Positions 1-6,247 of a stretch of 14,805 nucleotides of DNA are shown one piece after another (positions within the stretch are counted from its first letter, which is position 1; each line of letters opens with the position of its first letter). Below the pieces are notes generated by a model. That model saw only the letters and a program-made list of their open reading frames with translations, was not told the origin of the DNA and did not search any database. A program made the position numbers and the translations under genes. Source of the stretch: Brevibacillus sp. (GTDB lineage Bacteria; Bacillota; Bacilli; Brevibacillales; Brevibacillaceae); the NCBI GenBank assembly GCA_029240815.1, contig JARDZO010000132.1, positions 1 to 14,805 on the forward strand, read 5' to 3'.

Positions 1-28
1 GCTCCTGCATAACCGTTTCTACATTCAT
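1..28 (-). CDS. N-terminus of a probable DNA alkylation repair (AlkD-like) protein, partial
   Basis: Only the first nine codons lie in the window; they read MNVETVMQE on the minus strand. An AGGGAG ribosome site sits about nine bases upstream of the ATG, which supports a real start. The N-terminal pattern resembles the opening of Bacillales HEAT-repeat DNA alkylation repair proteins, which remove alkylated bases from DNA. That match is from memory of the family and rests on very few residues, so the function is tentative while the existence of a start here is fairly likely. Confidence 0.35.
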
Positions 29-286
29 TGTTTCATACTCCCTTCTCTTATGGAGATTTCACCCTTAAGGATGAGAACCTCGAATCGGTAGCGGAAATAC
101 GTGATAATGATTTCTCACAGCTATAGATACCTCATTGAAATCGTATCATATCTGGAGGAAACCACAAAGCTAAAGAGCTGCCCACACTGCAAAGCTGCTC
201 TAAAAATGTTATTTCACCAGCAACGCTACCGACTCCACATGCCCCGTATGCAGGTCAAAACAGTCTTACGATCCACTCTGTTATAG

Positions 287-635
287 CCCGCTGAAACCTT
301 GATATAACTAGATATTTAGGGTTCGCACTTCGTTTTAATAAGATGATTTAGGATGACTGGTGTGCTCTCCTTTATATGCCCGTTCGTTCAGCAAAGGCTG
401 CCGGTTATTATCACCAGCAGCCTCTATTGTGCTTGATCCGATATCGAACTTAGTTAGCTGAATAGTAAAGAGGTTCAATTTCCTTCTCCTAGATATACAG
501 AAACTATATTTGAGTGTCCTCCAAACTTCGCGAGCAATTGTTCACGCATCTGTAAAGGATAGTTATGATAAAATTTCGAAATAGGTAAGAGATGAGTGGT
601 GGAATCCTGTCTGCCTATCTCGTAACAAGTCCCTC
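287..635. other. Gene-poor stretch with one hairpin and one start-less open frame
   Basis: No convincing complete gene is seen. It holds a 10-bp stem (395-404 with 414-423, loop TTATTATCA); read on the minus strand the only imperfection is a G-U pair, but there is no T-run after it, so it is not a clear terminator. On the minus strand an open frame runs from about 650 to a TGA at 475-477 with protein-like composition, including MREQLLAKFGGHSNIVSVYL, but without a ribosome site. It may be a gene remnant lying downstream of the DJ-1-like gene. Confidence 0.4.
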
Positions 636-2012
636 TTATGAACGCGGCAATGATTGATGATTACCTCTCTTCACTTTTCGAATGAATCGTCTATCCATAT
701 AAAAAGCTGTAAGCAATGCAGCTAAAGTAAGCAAAACTGGTATACCGAAAGCTTCATAGGAAAACGGGTTGCCTTCGAAGTTTAGGTTGGTGACGCGGTA
801 TTCCAATCGCTTGGCACCATATTTAGCAGTTAGGACGTCCTCTTGCTTGGCTAAATCTTCAAGCGGAGCATCAAAGATAAATCTGTCCGCGGAGCCGCTG
901 TGAATGAACACAGGCACCACGTTATTCCCCTTTTCGTTCCACTGTTTGACATCTGCCGCAGCTAAAGACTCCGCCTCCACTCCCGGAATAAACATTCGAT
1001 CCAGCTTCGGCGCATTCGACATTTGATATCGGGTGACCAAGTTAAGATGATACTTCGTAACGATAGGCTGCTTGGCATCTGAGATGGTGTGCACCTTGGT
1101 TGTACCAGAAGCAGCATAGGTATCAAAAATCGTCGCAAGTGCTCCGTCATCCATCCCGTTATACAACAATACCCCTGCGCTTTTTTTGTTCCATTGGAAT
1201 GCTTGGTTGAACGAAAAAATCAATTCGGTTCGATCAACATAATATGGGTCTACCTTCGGATTTTTTACGAAATGATACGAAGGGTAATTCATCTCTTTCG
1301 CTATTTTCTCCGCCATAGGTTCGCCTACTTGTTGTGAGATCACATAGAGGACAGCATCGATTCCTGAAGTGAGAGCTGCTGAAGAGACGATGTTCCCGTC
1401 TGCAACATAACGCAGATCCCTTCTCCATTTTGTTTCGGGATATCTTTTGACTTCATCATAATCAAAACTTTTCCAGTCGGTGGTTGCTTCTTTCCCTTTT
1501 AATAAACCTGTATCGGCGAGATTCACCCCTCCAGCGCAAATGCTTAACAACTTCGTATCAGCATGTTTTTGTATCCATTCCCGGACAGGTTTATACTTAG
1601 CTTCGTCAACCCTAGGCATGGCCGGGATCACAATAAGGTCGGGACTTTTTCCTAATAAGCGATCCAGTTCATCAAAAGAATAGTGCGGCATCAGATCCAA
1701 ACCGCCAGAGAGTGTTTTCACGTTTTTGTCCGGGGCAACTGCATATACGTTATAAGACTCAGTCATCGCAAACATTTCATACGGAACCATAAAATCAAAC
1801 ACTTCTGTCGTCGGATCGGATAAAAGGACAGCTACTGTAGGTTTTTTCGGATTATGTTCAGGGACGCTCACGTCTTGTAAAGCAGGCATCGGTGTTTGCC
1901 GAGTGGGAATCCAATATTCCTGATTTGAGCGAATATACTTAAACGCACCGCTCCCTCCGAATAGTATAACGAACGTCATTACATAGACAACGACACGTAA
2001 TAATAACTTCAT
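636..2012 (-). CDS. Membrane-anchored protein with two DJ-1/PfpI (class I glutamine amidotransferase-like) domains
   Basis: 458 aa. The ATG at 2012 is chosen because a GAGGAG ribosome site lies nine bases upstream; the longer TTG start at 2057 has none. Residues 4-22 form a hydrophobic segment after a basic start, so an N-terminal anchor or uncleaved signal is likely. Residues about 58-250 form a DJ-1/PfpI domain with the nucleophile elbow LSICAGG (Cys159). Residues about 275-415 look like a second flavodoxin-like DJ-1 domain, but its elbow position reads FIHSGSA with no cysteine. A second hydrophobic segment (about 422-441) is followed by a basic tail. The domains probably sit on the outer face of the membrane between two anchors. 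Family members include proteases, glyoxalases, chaperones and regulators, so the substrate is unknown. A short leader ORF lies just upstream. Confidence 0.85.
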   Translation of the reverse strand: MKLLLRVVVYVMTFVILFGGSGAFKYIRSNQEYWIPTRQTPMPALQDVSVPEHNPKKPTVAVLLSDPTTEVFDFMVPYEMFAMTESYNVYAVAPDKNVKTLSGGLDLMPHYSFDELDRLLGKSPDLIVIPAMPRVDEAKYKPVREWIQKHADTKLLSICAGGVNLADTGLLKGKEATTDWKSFDYDEVKRYPETKWRRDLRYVADGNIVSSAALTSGIDAVLYVISQQVGEPMAEKIAKEMNYPSYHFVKNPKVDPYYVDRTELIFSFNQAFQWNKKSAGVLLYNGMDDGALATIFDTYAASGTTKVHTISDAKQPIVTKYHLNLVTRYQMSNAPKLDRMFIPGVEAESLAAADVKQWNEKGNNVVPVFIHSGSADRFIFDAPLEDLAKQEDVLTAKYGAKRLEYRVTNLNFEGNPFSYEAFGIPVLLTLAALLTAFYMDRRFIRKVKRGNHQSLPRS

Positions 2013-2032
2013 CTTTGATTCTCCTCTGTCCA

Positions 2033-2089
2033 TCATTTTTCGTATTTGCTTCCACAAGTGATACGTTCATTCTTATCTGTAAACTCCAT
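2033..2089 (-). CDS. Possible 18-codon leader ORF upstream of the DJ-1-like gene
   Basis: The reading is MEFTDKNERITCGSKYEK. It has a strong ribosome site (GGGAGGG, about eight bases upstream of ATG), better than many full genes in this window. Its TGA lies 21 bases before the start of the membrane DJ-1-like gene, overlapping the approach to that gene's own ribosome site. It could be a translated leader that couples to or regulates the downstream gene, or the N-terminal stub of a decayed gene. No function is claimed. Confidence 0.3.
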   Translation of the reverse strand: MEFTDKNERITCGSKYEK

Positions 2090-2235
2090 ATTTGATTTCC
2101 CTCCCTGAAAATTTTTCTCCCATTTTGATTGAATGAGTACGGGAAAGGTTCCGTCTGGAATCATCTTATCGCAATAAAAGAACTTGTAACCCGCAAAAAA
2201 TGACTACCGCAACGCAAAAGATTGCGGTCTTCAAG

Positions 2236-2546
2236 CACAGTGTTATAAGTCCAAATGAAAAACAAGGGTTCCAATATATTCACAAGCATTACAATAGTAT
2301 ACTTTTAATGAAGAAGAGAGAATGGAGAAAGGCATGTCCCGTAATAGGATTTGCTGGGATAACGCATGAGTCGATAGCTTTTTCGGTCATTTGATACCCG
2401 AGTGTCTCCGTCTACAGACCTTAACCTCTGAAGAGCAACTTATCGAAGCAGTTGAGAACTACATACCCTTCTATAACTACGTGCCGTTTCGGGCGAAATT
2501 AAACAACCTTAGCCCGGTACAATACCGAACTAAGGCTGTTGCGTAA
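2236..2546 (+). pseudogene. Decayed IS3-family transposase OrfB, C-terminal part
   Basis: Three blocks match the C-terminal half of IS3/IS150-group DDE transposases. The first, around 2236-2325, reads KQGFQYIHKHY (usual form HSDQGFQYTHKHY). After a frameshift near 2325-2333 comes MSRNRICWDNA, then an in-frame TGA at 2367-2369, then VDSFFGHL and finally FRAKLNNLSPVQYRTKAVA to a TAA at 2544-2546. The usual ES pair carrying the catalytic glutamate (DNA-x-x-ES-FFGH) reads DS here. One frameshift, one nonsense codon and loss of the 5' half make it inactive. The matching right-end sequence follows directly. Confidence 0.85.
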
Positions 2547-2562
2547 TGAGGCTTATTTTAGT

Positions 2563-2589
2563 GCTGTCCACTAAACAGGGGGAAGATCA
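2563..2589 (+). mobile_element. Right terminal end of the IS3-family remnant
   Basis: Just after the transposase stop lies GCTGTCCACTAAACAGGGGG followed by AAGATCA, the style of an IS3-family right inverted repeat: a TGTCC...AGGGGG core with CA as the last bases. I found no matching left inverted repeat upstream, so the left side of the element has been lost. The exact outer boundary at 2589 is inferred from the terminal CA. Confidence 0.55.
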
Positions 2590-2669
2590 AACTGGCAGCC
2601 TCTTTTTGTGTTTATTGCGCCATCGATACCCTTTCCATTCAGCATAAACAAGTAATCGATTATAGTGGG

Positions 2670-2697
2670 CGGCAACAACTTGCCGTGACTGACGGCA
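2670..2697. repeat. Two overlapping, mutually exclusive hairpins downstream of the LysR gene
   Basis: CGGCAA (2670-2675) pairs with TTGCCG (2680-2685) around a four-base loop. TGCCGT (2681-2686) pairs with ACGGCA (2692-2697) around five bases. The right arm of the first stem is the left arm of the second, so only one can form at a time. There is no T-run on either side. They lie about 30 bases downstream of the LysR-type gene and may help end its transcript, but this is weak. The stretch 2590-2724 contains nothing else that I recognise. Confidence 0.35.
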
Positions 2698-2724
2698 GGG
2701 ATACAGGCGGATGAACGTCCGTCA

Positions 2725-3579
2725 CTACAGACCGCTGTGATTGATCATCTCGGCAAAAGCGGCAAAGGCTTTGCTGGAGAAGCGGTCCTTACGGCGTACT
2801 AGGCTTGTGGTCGTCATGCCGTACTGCTTTGAAATGGGATGAGCCACCAGGGATTGATATTCACCCGTCAGTACGGAAGCCGGAAGCAGCGTTGCCGCAA
2901 GCCCGGATTTGACGCAGCTAAGGAGCGTTTCCAGCGAGCTGATTTCGATGATGTTTTCAAACAGAATCCCCCTGCTCGCGAGCCACTCTTCCAACGCTTT
3001 GCGGTACGGGCATCCCTTTGGATGAACCGCCCATTTCACCTTTTTCAAATCGAGGGTACCGGCACCCGTTTCTTTGCTCAGCAAGACCAGTTCATCCTGT
3101 ATAGCGTACTCGGTCGTCAACATTGGTGACTGCACCTCACTCGTTACGAAGGCCCCGTCCAGTTGATGGTTCAGCACCATGGACGCAAGCTCCGGCGATA
3201 CGCCGGTTACGATGGAGAGGGACACATCCGGATAGCGATTTTGGAACTCGGACAGCGTGTTCATAAAATTTCCGCAAGTGACGGTTTCCACCACCCCGAT
3301 CGCGAGTGGACCGCTCGGGTAGGACTTTTCCTGCACCACTTTCACCGATTCATCGGCCAAATTCACGATGGTGAGCGCGTAATCCCGGAAGACGGTTCCT
3401 TTGTCGGTCAGCGTAACTCCTTTGGGATGACGGTGAAACAGCAGAACGCCCAGCCCCGCTTCCAACTTGCGAATCCGGGCCGTCACATTCGATTGGACGT
3501 ATTCCAGTCGTGCGGCTGCCCGGGATACGCTGCCTTCCGCCGCAACCGCCAAAAACACTTTGAGGTCCGTTAACTCCAT
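2725..3579 (-). CDS. LysR-type transcriptional regulator, divergent from the SMR pair
   Basis: 284 aa, slightly short for LysR proteins. Residues 1-60 are the winged helix-turn-helix (AVAAEGSVSRAAARLEYVQS, then NVTARIRKLE), followed by the usual linker helix and a periplasmic-binding-protein-like effector domain from about residue 90, with GPLAIGVVETV and SGLAATLLPAS landmarks. A GGAG ribosome site lies eight bases before the ATG. A TATAAT-like -10 is visible on the minus strand at 3642-3647. Its divergent placement, 130 bases from the exporter pair, suggests it controls those genes. LysR proteins normally activate on binding a small effector, which is not identifiable here. The N-terminus resembles the Bacillus CzcR/GltR-like subgroup. 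Confidence 0.92.
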   Translation of the reverse strand: MELTDLKVFLAVAAEGSVSRAAARLEYVQSNVTARIRKLEAGLGVLLFHRHPKGVTLTDKGTVFRDYALTIVNLADESVKVVQEKSYPSGPLAIGVVETVTCGNFMNTLSEFQNRYPDVSLSIVTGVSPELASMVLNHQLDGAFVTSEVQSPMLTTEYAIQDELVLLSKETGAGTLDLKKVKWAVHPKGCPYRKALEEWLASRGILFENIIEISSLETLLSCVKSGLAATLLPASVLTGEYQSLVAHPISKQYGMTTTSLVRRKDRFSSKAFAAFAEMINHSGL

Positions 3580-3709
3580 CTACGTTCTCCGTCCCTTCGC
3601 ACAAGGCATCACAAAAAATGATACAAACATCGATATCAATCATTATACGTTATGCAATTGCTGATTTACACTGTTGGTAAGAAATCGACTCAACAGGGGG
3701 AAGAAAGCT
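3580..3709. promoter_or_regulatory. Divergent LysR / SMR promoter region
   Basis: This short AT-rich region must carry both promoters. ATTATA at 3642-3647 is a perfect TATAAT on the minus strand for the regulator, though its -35 (TGTAAA, 18-base spacing) is poor. TATACG at 3644-3649 could serve as -10 in the plus direction. The two would overlap, so regulator binding could affect both. I see no clear T-N11-A palindrome. A good AGGGGG ribosome site at 3695-3700 precedes the first SMR gene. Confidence 0.4.
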
Positions 3710-4090
3710 TTGAAAAAAGAGTGGGTGTTTCTGCTGCTGGCCGGAATTTTTGAGGTGGTATGGGTATCCGGGCTGAAGCATGCAACCGCATGGTGGGAAT
3801 GGATCATTACCGCCGCAGCGATTTTGTACAGCTTCAAGGTGTTGATCGACGCAGCGAAAAAATTGCCCATCGGCACGGTTTACGCGGTTTTTACGGGACT
3901 GGGCACAGCGGGAACCGTGATGACGGAAACCCTCCTCCTCCATGAGCCGGTCTATCCGCTTAAGCTCTTGTTCATCGCGACGCTTTCGGCGGGTGTGATC
4001 GGGCTCAAGCTGGTGACCCGGGATGAGGACTCCAAAGAGAGGGGGATGGAAAATGGAGTGGATGGCGTTGTTGACCGCCGGTCTGTGTGA
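3710..4090 (+). CDS. ykkC: SMR-family multidrug/cation efflux subunit, YkkC-like
   Basis: 126 aa from a TTG start at 3710, chosen because an AGGGGG site lies nine bases upstream and because it gives the normal MKKEWVFLLLAGIFE beginning. Four hydrophobic segments are expected from the family. The essential membrane glutamate is Glu15 (AGIFEVVW), and the subunit interface motif is GTVYAVFTGLGTAG. Members exchange protons for cationic drugs or guanidinium-type compounds across the cytoplasmic membrane. Pairs such as YkkC/YkkD work as heterodimers of oppositely inserted subunits. The C-terminal tail after LKLVTRDED is longer than in B. subtilis YkkC (about 112 aa) because the frame runs 38 bases into the next gene. 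No guanidine (ykkC-I) riboswitch is visible upstream; control is probably by the divergent LysR regulator. Confidence 0.9.
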   Translation: MKKEWVFLLLAGIFEVVWVSGLKHATAWWEWIITAAAILYSFKVLIDAAKKLPIGTVYAVFTGLGTAGTVMTETLLLHEPVYPLKLLFIATLSAGVIGLKLVTRDEDSKERGMENGVDGVVDRRSV

Positions 4091-4367
4091 AGTGCTTGGT
4101 GTTCTTGCGATCAAACACGTTGCGAACCGCCGCGGTTGGGCTTCCTGGTTCCTTCTCATCGCCGCGTTCACTGCAAGCTTTTCGCTGTTGATGTTCGCCA
4201 TGACACGGATTTCCATGGGCACAGCCTACGCCGTATGGACGGGCATCGGGACAGTGGGGAGCACAATTCTGGGGATGGTGGCTTTCGGAGAACCGAAGGA
4301 GTGGAAGCGCATCTTGTTCATCAGCCTGATTCTCGCATCTGTGATCAGCCTGAAATGGATATCGTGA
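4053..4367 (+). CDS. ykkD: SMR-family multidrug/cation efflux subunit, YkkD-like
   Basis: 104 aa. The ATG at 4053 follows a GAGGGGG site with seven-base spacing and lies inside the end of the partner gene, so the two are translationally coupled. Glu13 (AGLCEVLGV) is the conserved membrane carboxylate, and GTAYAVWTGIGTVGS is the signature loop and helix. The protein ends LASVISLKWIS, like B. subtilis YkkD. It is expected to pair with the upstream subunit as a heterodimeric proton-driven exporter. The substrate cannot be read from sequence; guanidinium, quaternary ammonium compounds or other cationic drugs are the usual candidates. Confidence 0.9.
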   Translation: MEWMALLTAGLCEVLGVLAIKHVANRRGWASWFLLIAAFTASFSLLMFAMTRISMGTAYAVWTGIGTVGSTILGMVAFGEPKEWKRILFISLILASVISLKWIS

Positions 4368-4408
4368 ACGCAAAATCAGCATAAGAAAAGCACTTACCTT
4401 AAAAAATT

Positions 4409-4429
4409 AGGATTAGACTATTCAATCCT
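4409..4429 (-). terminator. Weak terminator-like hairpin at the edge of the IS fragment
   Basis: AGGATT (4409-4414) pairs with AATCCT (4424-4429) around nine bases. On the minus strand it is followed by AATTTTTT. The stem is only six pairs, so activity is uncertain. It overlaps the break at which the IS3 orfA reading ends, and lies about 40 bases past the SMR operon on the other strand. Confidence 0.3.
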
Positions 4430-4537
4430 GCCGTACAAATAGCGAAGAACCGCTGATAATTTATCTTTTGCAGTAAACTTAGACAAAAAACTGCACCTCC
4501 AATCGTTAGATGTGTCTAACAATTGGGGTGCAGTTCA
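4418..4537 (-). mobile_element. Truncated IS3-family left end with the first 22 codons of orfA
   Basis: On the minus strand the element begins TGAACTGCACCCCAATTGTT at 4537, a typical IS3-family left inverted repeat. After a loop of four bases the complement follows (4489-4510), making a stem of about 21 pairs with one bulge and one mismatch. The second arm contains GGAGGTG, the ribosome site of orfA. OrfA starts at TTG 4486 and reads MSKFTAKDKLSAVLRYLYG, the usual opening of IS3-type OrfA helix-turn-helix proteins, then runs out of homology and stops at 4418-4420. The rest of the element, including orfB and the right end, is absent here. It is not the partner of the remnant at 2236-2589, whose terminal repeat differs. 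Confidence 0.8.
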
Positions 4538-4770
4538 TGTTGAAGTTAGACTGGCTTAGTTTATTGATCTATCGAACGACTAATAAATCATCCTTGAACG
4601 CATTGATTTTTTCTCTTAGATTCAAGGGTCTCCCATCATAAAATAACCGTGTATGTTTTCAAAGGGGCTTGGAACGATGATTGCAATCAACCATTATATT
4701 GATTGCGATCACGATGCCGGAGATACCGATTAACATTTGCCACGTCATAACCAATTGCGTTTGTTTTGCA

Positions 4771-4795
4771 AAAGAAAAAGCACCGCCTTGGTGCT
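4771..4795 (-). terminator. Rho-independent terminator of the coiled-coil gene
   Basis: On the minus strand AGCACC, loop AAGGC, GGTGCT is followed by TTTTTCTTTT. It overlaps the stop codon of the upstream coiled-coil gene. The stretch 4538-4770 between this and the IS end holds only a 29-codon hydrophobic frame without a ribosome site; otherwise I see nothing in it. Confidence 0.75.
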
Positions 4796-5118
4796 TATAT
4801 CTGCGAAATTCTTGCATCTATTGTGGTTAACAAGCGATCAATTTCATTAATTCTTGATTTAATTTCTCTGTGTTTAATTTTGAAATCTGCTTCTTTCCGA
4901 TCAATAGTTCCCCTTAATTCGCTCGCTTGATCCATAAAAGAATCGGTTGCAATAGGATCCGTAATCCTCCAGGACCAGACTGCATCTTCTAATGTGTCGC
5001 ATCGGATCTTTAATCGTTCAAGCTCTTCCTTGCCCTTTTTTGTTATATTCTCTAATTCCTCTTTTTCTGATTTTAATTGATATGTCCATCTTTGTAATTC
5101 ATCGAGTTCAATTGACAT
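4795..5118 (-). CDS. Small coiled-coil protein of unknown function
   Basis: 107 aa. The ATG at 5118 is preferred because AAGGGAAGGGGG lies about six bases before it; a longer version from 5163 would place that site inside the gene. The protein is soluble, rich in Glu and Lys, and nearly all helical: residues 1-45 and 65-107 have heptad-like Leu/Ile spacing, separated by a WSWRITDP linker with three of the few aromatic and proline residues. Such short two-helix coiled coils occur as WXG100/DUF5082-type partners encoded beside LXG toxins, but no toxin gene lies next to it, so this is only a possibility. It has its own terminator overlapping the stop codon. Confidence 0.65.
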   Translation of the reverse strand: MSIELDELQRWTYQLKSEKEELENITKKGKEELERLKIRCDTLEDAVWSWRITDPIATDSFMDQASELRGTIDRKEADFKIKHREIKSRINEIDRLLTTIDARISQI

Positions 5119-5278
5119 AAAAAGCCCCCTTCCCTTCTTCCATATTCGGCGAGAGGTAATCATTTCCTGTTACTTCTTGCCTACTAAAAGGGCCGCTTCG
5201 TTTCAAGGCGATAGGATGGGTTCGCGAAAAAAAGTCCTTTCACATTTAGAAGGTTTTCGTATGACAAATATAGGTGTG

Positions 5279-5512
5279 TCAGCTAATCAATTTAGCAAAC
5301 AAAAATATTCCACCTAGAATAGTAGCAGCGCTAGCAATTCCTCGAAGGAATCTAGGTACAATTGTGTATATGACTGCAAATACCACAAAAAGTTGTCATA
5401 CAAAAACAGCTAGTTGCAAAGCTCCTGTCGCAAACAAAGACTCTTTTACCCATAAAATAAACTTAAAAATGCCTCCAACCATGAGGTCAACAAACGGTTC
5501 CAATGTCCCCAT
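5279..5512 (-). pseudogene. Small membrane-protein gene interrupted by one in-frame TGA
   Basis: An ATG at 5512 with GGGAG seven bases upstream opens a frame that reads MGTLEPFVDLMVGGIFKFIL and continues as hydrophobic protein to a TGA at 5396-5398 (codon 39). It then goes on in the same frame with QLFVVFAVIYTIVPRFLRGI to a second TGA at 5279-5281. Both halves have membrane-segment character with basic residues between, so the whole would be a roughly 77-residue protein with two or three helices. The simplest reading is a TGG-to-TGA mutation. A 38-residue product of the first half could still be made. The family is not recognised. Confidence 0.6.
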
Positions 5513-5596
5513 CTTCTCACTCCCGAGGAGGTGGCTAAACCCCTTGCAGGATTCACTGATTTAGGTGAAAACAGCTTCGAACTTGATGAAGTGTAG
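5456..5596 (+). other. Start-less open frame with protein-like C-terminus, possible gene remnant
   Basis: The plus strand reads, without a start, NKRFQCPHLLTPEEV and then AKPLAGFTDLGENSFELDEV to a TAG at 5594-5596. The acidic, well-formed tail looks like the end of a real protein, but a stop lies just upstream at 5453-5455 and no start or ribosome site is present. It overlaps, on the opposite strand, the start of the broken small membrane gene. I do not recognise the family; it may be debris from a deletion. Confidence 0.3.
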
Positions 5597-5621
5597 TACT
5601 TAAATTTGGGTCACTTCCACC

Positions 5622-6017
5622 TTGCTTGACTTAGTATCTCTTTCACCAGATCTGGTGAAAAGAATCTCTCTTGCTGGATTTTTGGTGCTGATTTTTGTGA
5701 TTAGTATACCAACTGTAATAAATACTGTTGATGACAAAGTCCCTAATTATCCAGTCAATGAACAAGGGCAAACCTATGGAAGTGGGCTTTCACTTTTACC
5801 TGGACCATCAAAAGAACCAGACTTATTGTTAGCAAAAGGTGAAAACGGAATAGTCGGTTATGTAAAATCATCCGATCTGTCTCCATCGGTCTCTTCACCG
5901 GAGGAGGCTATTGCTTACCAAAAATCCATGGAAGCAGTCGGTTATCGATCAATTCCTTTGTATAAATTAGATGGCATAACTGTAATCGGCGAATTTAGAT
6001 TGTATTCGTCAAAATAG
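5622..6017 (+). CDS. Membrane-anchored conserved hypothetical protein with extracellular domain
   Basis: 131 aa from TTG 5622 or 120 aa from GTG 5655; neither has a good ribosome site, although the GTG start gives a textbook MKRIS basic start before the hydrophobic segment (LAGFLVLIFVISIPTVI). The rest is hydrophilic and exported. It contains YPVNEQGQTYGSGLSLLPG, EPDLLLAKGENGIVGYVKSS, SPEEAIAYQ and GYRSIPLYKLDGITVIGEF. I recall this YGS...EPDL...GYV...IPLYD.DG.TVIG pattern from small secreted proteins common in Bacillales, also found beside M56/BlaR-type membrane peptidases; no function is established to my knowledge. The lack of a clear ribosome site and the debris upstream suggest its own control region may have been disturbed. 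Confidence 0.65.
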   Translation: MLDLVSLSPDLVKRISLAGFLVLIFVISIPTVINTVDDKVPNYPVNEQGQTYGSGLSLLPGPSKEPDLLLAKGENGIVGYVKSSDLSPSVSSPEEAIAYQKSMEAVGYRSIPLYKLDGITVIGEFRLYSSK

Positions 6018-6035
6018 GAAGTAAAGTTTAAACCA

Positions 6036-6185
6036 TCATCCCTCACCGTTTTGTTTAGCAACCCAATGATTGACAAGAGCTCCAATACCAACAGCAGTAA
6101 CTACAACAATTGCCACTATGGTCCATATAAGAATGATTGCTCCATTAACTCCGCTATCTGCTATCACAATCCCTATTTGTATCAC
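6036..6185 (-). CDS. Possible very small single-span membrane protein
   Basis: 49 aa if started at GTG 6185, or 43 aa from GTG 6167. A longer frame starting at 6248 is rejected because it would run through the GntR terminator stem. The sequence has one strong hydrophobic segment (AIILIWTIVAIVVVTAVGIG) and a short C-terminal tail ending in LVNHWVAKQNGEG. AATAGGG lies just ahead of the second GTG but too close for an ideal ribosome site. It is convergent with the membrane-anchored protein ending at 6017. Plausible but unproven. Confidence 0.3.
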   Translation of the reverse strand: MIQIGIVIADSGVNGAIILIWTIVAIVVVTAVGIGALVNHWVAKQNGEG

Positions 6186-6187
6186 AC

Positions 6188-6216
6188 AAAAAAGACAGCC
6201 ATAAGCTGTCTTTTTT
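6188..6216 (-). terminator. Bidirectional rho-independent terminator after the GntR gene
   Basis: A perfect 12-bp inverted repeat, AAAAAAGACAGC and GCTGTCTTTTTT, has a five-base loop. It lies 32 bases downstream of the regulator's stop codon and has six T residues on either strand, so it can work in both directions. Confidence 0.88.
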
Positions 6217-6247
6217 GATCTTTCGTTTGTTGAACATGAACGTGTCA

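Noticed and set aside
101..286. 61-codon plus-strand frame with a CPHC motif
   Set aside because: It has one CxxC pair reminiscent of zinc-ribbon proteins, but the second pair is missing, there is no clear ribosome site, and the surrounding region looks like non-coding or decayed DNA.
3163..3573. Long plus-strand frame opposite the LysR gene
   Set aside because: It is a shadow of the LysR coding region; composition is odd (many His and Arg) and there is no start signal.
3580..3709. Guanidine (ykkC-type) riboswitch before the SMR pair
   Set aside because: The 130-base gap is too short and shows none of the conserved riboswitch motifs; a divergent LysR regulator is present instead.
3650..4382. 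Minus-strand frames opposite the SMR pair
   Set aside because: They are antisense shadows of two overlapping, well-recognised genes and have no ribosome sites.
4659..4748. 29-codon minus-strand hydrophobic frame beginning MTWQMLIGISGIVIAINIMV
   Set aside because: It could be a membrane peptide, but it has no ribosome site and lies directly behind a strong terminator, so expression is not supported.
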